Shown here: positions 15,221 through 18,426 of the stretch, piece after piece
How the letters are laid out: the number at the start of each line of letters is the position of its first letter
Numbering within the stretch: the stretch's first letter is position 1
NCBI GenBank assembly: GCA_017480265.1
Contig: JAFVAZ010000057.1
Coordinates: 1 to 18,426 of the forward strand
Length of the DNA: 18,426 nt
Origin: Clostridia bacterium
GTDB lineage: Bacteria; Bacillota; Clostridia; Oscillospirales; Acutalibacteraceae
Direction: 5' to 3'
Notes under the pieces: generated by a model
The model's input: the letters and a program-made list of their open reading frames with translations, nothing else
Database searches by the model: none
Told to the model about the DNA's origin: nothing
Program-made: the position numbers and the translations under genes

Positions 15221-15304
15221 ATGAAATCGAGTATAAATGGGGTGGCTTGCTTATGTTTTTTAATGTGGTTTGTTATTATTTTAAATTTTTTAAAAAAACA
15301 CTAG
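15221..15304 (+). CDS. Possible 27-residue hydrophobic peptide ahead of secA
   Basis: An ATG-to-TAG frame encodes a 27-residue peptide with one hydrophobic stretch (about residues 8-24) flanked by a polar start and the basic tail KKH, as in a single-pass membrane peptide. There is no ribosome site before the ATG, and the surrounding sequence is T-rich, which by itself tends to create hydrophobic codons. It is listed because it lies directly before secA, whose translation is controlled by an arrested exported peptide in some bacteria. It may be chance. Confidence 0.15.
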   Translation: MKSSINGVACLCFLMWFVIILNFLKKH

Positions 15305-15321
15305 ATTTTTTATCAATTTTA

Positions 15322-15330
15322 TGTTACAAT
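15322..15330 (+). promoter_or_regulatory. Probable secA promoter, extended -10
   Basis: TGTTACAAT at 15322-15330 is an extended -10 element (TG, one base, TACAAT). The matching -35 position (15302-15307, TAGATT) is poor. Transcription would begin near 15337, about 40 bases ahead of the secA ATG. Confidence 0.5.
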
Positions 15331-15375
15331 GAAAAATAATGGTATATTTTTATAAGTAGAAAGGATGTAGATAAG

Positions 15376-18123
15376 ATGAATATTTTAAAGGCGATGTTTG
15401 GGAATTACAGCAAAAGAGAAGTTAGGAGATTAAAACCTACTTGCAATGCAATCTTAGCATTGGAAGAGCCATACAAAAATTTAAGTGATGCACAGCTAAA
15501 AGCTAAAACTAAAGAATTTAAAGAAAAATTAAGCAATGGGGCTACGTTGGATGAGATCTTGGTGGAAGCTTTTGCTACTTGCAGAGAGGCTTCTAGGCGG
15601 GTTTTGGGCATGACGCATTTCCCGGTTCAGATCATAGGCGGGATCATCTTGCACCAGGGTAGGATAAGCGAGATGATGACAGGTGAAGGAAAAACCTTGG
15701 TAGAAACTTTACCGGCATACTTAAATGCTTTAACGGGCAATGGGGTCCACATAGTTACAGTTAACGATTACCTTGCAAAGCGTGACTCCGAACTGATGGG
15801 AAAGGTGTACCGCTACCTAGGGCTAACGGTTGGTTTATTGGCTCATAACTTGGATAATGCTCAAAGGAAGGTAGCATATAATGCCGATATAACCTATTGC
15901 ACCAATAATGAGTTAGGGTTCGATTATCTCCGTGACAACATGGTGACGTACAAAGAAAATAGAGTGCAAAGAGGTCACAATTTTGCTATAGTAGACGAAG
16001 TGGACTCGATCTTGATAGATGAGGCTAGGACCCCGCTTATTATATCTGGGCAGGGGGATAAATCTACGGAGCTTTATCATGTAGCGAATAATTTTGCCAA
16101 GACCCTAAAAATGGTGAAGGTAGCTGAGACAAACGAAAAAGAAGACAGCGATGAATTATACGAAGATGCAGATTATATAGTAGACGAAAAAGCCAAAACT
16201 GCAACTTTGACACGAAACGGCGTGGCAAAAGCTGAGGAGTACTTCCATGTAGATAACCTGATGGACATAGAAAATACAACGCTACAGCACCATATAAATC
16301 AGGCGATAAAGGCGCATGGTGTTATGCAGAATGAGATTGACTACGTGGTGAAAAATGGCGAAGTTGTCATAGTGGACGAATTTACGGGAAGATTGATGGA
16401 CGGCAGAAGATATAATGAAGGTTTGCACCAAGCTATAGAAGCTAAAGAAGGTGTGAAGGTAGCTCGGGAATCCAAAACCCTAGCTTCTATCACTTTTCAA
16501 AATTACTTTAAGCTATATAAGAAACTTTCCGGCATGTCTGGTACTGCTATGACGGAGGAGCAGGAATTCCGTGAGATTTATAAATTAGACGTAGTAGAAA
16601 TACCAACCAATAAGCCTGTTATTAGGATAGATCACCCGGATGCTGTATTTAAGACGGAAATGGGCAAATATAAGGCTGTGATAAAAGATTTGAAGGAATA
16701 CCACGAAAAAGGGCAACCTGTACTCGTAGGTACTATCTCTATAGAAAAATCTGAACTTTTGAGCAAACTTCTACGGCAAGAGGGAATACAGCATACCGTC
16801 TTGAATGCGAAATATCACGAAAAAGAAGCAGAGATTATAGCACAGGCCGGCAAGCTTGGCGCGGTGACCATAGCAACCAATATGGCAGGGCGTGGGACGG
16901 ACATAAAGCTTGGCGGTAACTCGGAGTATCTGGCAATAGCAGAAATGCGTAAAATGAAGATCCCGGAAGAAGTAATAGTAGAAGCTACAGGATTTGCAGA
17001 TACAGATGAACAGACTATCTTAGATGCAAGGCGGACTTTCAGTGAATTAAAGGGAAAATACGATGAGTCGATAAAACCTGAAAATAAAGAAGTGAAAGAT
17101 ATCGGCGGCCTAGTAATAATGGGTACCGAAAGAGCAGAGACCAGGCGTATAGATAACCAGCTCAGAGGAAGATCCGGACGTCAGGGAGACCCAGGAGAGA
17201 CAAGATTTTACTTATCTCTGGAAGATGACCTCATGAGGCTCTTTAATGGAGATAGGGTAAAAGCGATAATGGATAGGCTCAAAATAGAAGATGATATGCC
17301 TATATACAGCAGGATGATCTCCAATGTAATAGAGAACTCTCAGAAAAAGGTAGAAGGTAGAGATTTCGGTATCCGTAAGAGTGTCTTCCAGTACGATAAT
17401 GTCATGGATCGCCAGCGTGAAGTAATTTACGACCAGAGAAACAAAGTTCTGGATGGCGAAGACATAAGTGAACAGATAGTAAATATGATAGGTAAATCAA
17501 TTGATAAGACCGTGAGAAAATATCTGCCAGAGCATGAAGATAAAAAGATGTGGAACATAGCAGGTCTTAAGGAATTTTATCTGGATTGGGTATTGCAAGA
17601 AGATAACTTGGTCTTCACAGATAAAGAGCTTAAGAAGGTCACAATTGATCAAATCTCTCAGGAGATAAAAGACAAAGCTTTAGAGATTTACAGGCAGAAG
17701 GAAGCTGAATTTGGCAGAGAAATGCTCAAGGAAGTAGAAAGGGCAATATTGCTAAAAAATGTGGATAATCACTGGATGGATCACATAGACGCTATGGAAG
17801 AGCTGAAGAAGGGCATCAGGTGGCGTGCATATGCTCAGCGTGATCCTGTTATGGAGTTCCGTACAGAAGGCTTCGATATGTTTGATGAGATGATAGATAA
17901 CATCCGCGACGATACCGTTAAAGTGCTATTGTCATTTAGGACATCTAGGAAAGTGGCTCCAAAGAGAGAAAGCGCCATAAACGAAGGACCGATGCTCTCC
18001 AATATACGGGTAAATGATAATAATTCTGCAACTAAGACAATACGAAACGAAGAGAAAATCGGCAGAAATGATCTTTGTCCGTGTGGGAGCGGCAAAAAAT
18101 ATAAAAAATGTTGTGGTAAGTAA
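15376..18123 (+). CDS. secA: SecA preprotein translocase ATPase
   Basis: SecA drives unfolded proteins through the SecYEG channel. The 915-residue product is full length: Walker A MTGEGKT (101-107), DEAD-type Walker B VDEVD (Asp207-Glu208) followed by SILIDEARTPL, the preprotein-binding region, the second motor domain with ATNMAGRGTDIKLGG and QLRGRSGRQGD, the helical scaffold/wing, and a C-terminal zinc finger with Cys901, Cys903, Cys912 and Cys913 (CPCGSGKKYKKCC) that binds SecB or lipids in other species. An acidic insert (about 250-262, KEDSDELYEDAD) is of a type seen in clostridial SecA. AAAGGATG upstream fixes the ATG at 15376. It appears to be a single-gene unit ending at a strong terminator. 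Confidence 0.98.
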   Translation: MNILKAMFGNYSKREVRRLKPTCNAILALEEPYKNLSDAQLKAKTKEFKEKLSNGATLDEILVEAFATCREASRRVLGMTHFPVQIIGGIILHQGRISEMMTGEGKTLVETLPAYLNALTGNGVHIVTVNDYLAKRDSELMGKVYRYLGLTVGLLAHNLDNAQRKVAYNADITYCTNNELGFDYLRDNMVTYKENRVQRGHNFAIVDEVDSILIDEARTPLIISGQGDKSTELYHVANNFAKTLKMVKVAETNEKEDSDELYEDADYIVDEKAKTATLTRNGVAKAEEYFHVDNLMDIENTTLQHHINQAIKAHGVMQNEIDYVVKNGEVVIVDEFTGRLMDGRRYNEGLHQAIEAKEGVKVARESKTLASITFQNYFKLYKKLSGMSGTAMTEEQEFREIYKLDVVEIPTNKPVIRIDHPDAVFKTEMGKYKAVIKDLKEYHEKGQPVLVGTISIEKSELLSKLLRQEGIQHTVLNAKYHEKEAEIIAQAGKLGAVTIATNMAGRGTDIKLGGNSEYLAIAEMRKMKIPEEVIVEATGFADTDEQTILDARRTFSELKGKYDESIKPENKEVKDIGGLVIMGTERAETRRIDNQLRGRSGRQGDPGETRFYLSLEDDLMRLFNGDRVKAIMDRLKIEDDMPIYSRMISNVIENSQKKVEGRDFGIRKSVFQYDNVMDRQREVIYDQRNKVLDGEDISEQIVNMIGKSIDKTVRKYLPEHEDKKMWNIAGLKEFYLDWVLQEDNLVFTDKELKKVTIDQISQEIKDKALEIYRQKEAEFGREMLKEVERAILLKNVDNHWMDHIDAMEELKKGIRWRAYAQRDPVMEFRTEGFDMFDEMIDNIRDDTVKVLLSFRTSRKVAPKRESAINEGPMLSNIRVNDNNSATKTIRNEEKIGRNDLCPCGSGKKYKKCCGK

Positions 18124-18128
18124 ACTTT

Positions 18129-18154
18129 AAAGCCCGGGGAGCTGGGCTTTTTTT
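18129..18154 (+). terminator. Rho-independent terminator of secA
   Basis: AAAGCCC (18129-18135) pairs perfectly with GGGCTTT (18144-18150) around an 8-base loop, and the T run continues to 18154. It starts 5 bases after the secA stop and is the strongest terminator in the window. Confidence 0.95.
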
Positions 18155-18261
18155 GTTTGCAATTATAAATCCATCTGTAGCACGCAAAACTTCTGGAAAT
18201 TTATTTAATTAGTTGATACAATAGATAGTATAGTTTAGATTTATCAAAAGGAACAGTGCTT

Positions 18262-18426
18262 ATGCAGGTAAACACAAGCGGATTAATACTAGCAGATCAA
18301 GTTATCTCTGATAATGACAAGTTGCTTACAATATTGACTAAAGATCATGGAGTGATAAAAGCCTTTGCAAAAGGGGCCAAAAATATAAAAAACAAAAACT
18401 TTTCTGCACTTTCTCTTCTAAGCTAT
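18262..18426 (+). CDS. recO: RecO DNA repair protein, 3' partial
   Basis: RecO loads RecA on SSB-coated single-stranded DNA together with RecR. The 55 codons in the window match the start of the RecO N-terminal OB-fold: a strand reading GLILADQV, then DNDKLLTILTKDHGVIKAFAKGAK, and a later LSLLSY at the window edge. AAAGGAA at about 18247-18253 lies 8 bases before the ATG at 18262. The 138 bases between secA and recO hold only the secA terminator and AT-rich sequence with TTGATA (18213-18218) and TAGATT (18236-18241), a poor promoter candidate too close to the ribosome site. The gene continues beyond the window. Confidence 0.88.
   Translation, partial: MQVNTSGLILADQVISDNDKLLTILTKDHGVIKAFAKGAKNIKNKNFSALSLLSY

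Noticed and set aside
1..18426. CRISPR array, tRNA, rRNA, insertion sequence or attachment site
   Set aside because: No regularly spaced repeats, tRNA-like sequence, transposase motif or flanking direct repeats were recognised.

Overview
The window reads as an AT-rich, low-GC Gram-positive chromosome, most likely a member of the Clostridia. The evidence is strong AGGAGG-type ribosome sites, TTGACA/TATAAT promoters, the CdaA-CdaR pair, the ClpP-like TepA gene directly before spoIIIE/ftsK, RNase Y, a zinc-tailed SecA and a clostridial-type FeoA/FeoB pair. No tRNA, rRNA, insertion sequence or CRISPR array is visible. Genus cannot be fixed from the sequence alone.

Layout. (1) 1-969, + strand: the 3' part of a DUF1887/Card1-like CARF-nuclease whose 5' end lies outside the window. 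(2) 4288-1091, - strand: an operon of a surface-exposed cohesin/cadherin-like protein, the diadenylate cyclase CdaA and its membrane partner CdaR. It converges on the nuclease gene and ends near a hairpin at 948-976. (3) 4441-6880, + strand: feoA-feoB ferrous iron uptake, divergent from the cyclase operon. (4) 7110-13361, + strand: a long head-to-tail run from a clear promoter at 7029-7057. It holds a ClpP-like TepA protein, the SpoIIIE/FtsK DNA translocase, a ComEC-like metallo-beta-lactamase-fold protein, a DUF3006 protein, an HD-domain protein, a family 4 uracil-DNA glycosylase and a chloramphenicol acetyltransferase-like gene. (5) 13581-15131: RNase Y with its own promoter. (6) 15376-18123: SecA with its own upstream region and a textbook terminator. 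(7) 18262 to the window end: the start of recO.

Most genes are housekeeping: c-di-AMP signalling, iron uptake, chromosome translocation, uracil repair, mRNA decay and protein export. The less ordinary parts are the Card1-like nuclease beside the c-di-AMP synthase genes, the surface cohesin-like protein leading the cyclase operon (with no glmM after cdaR), a cat-like gene at the end of a DNA-maintenance operon with two mutually exclusive hairpins over its ribosome site, and small unexplained elements before tepA and secA.
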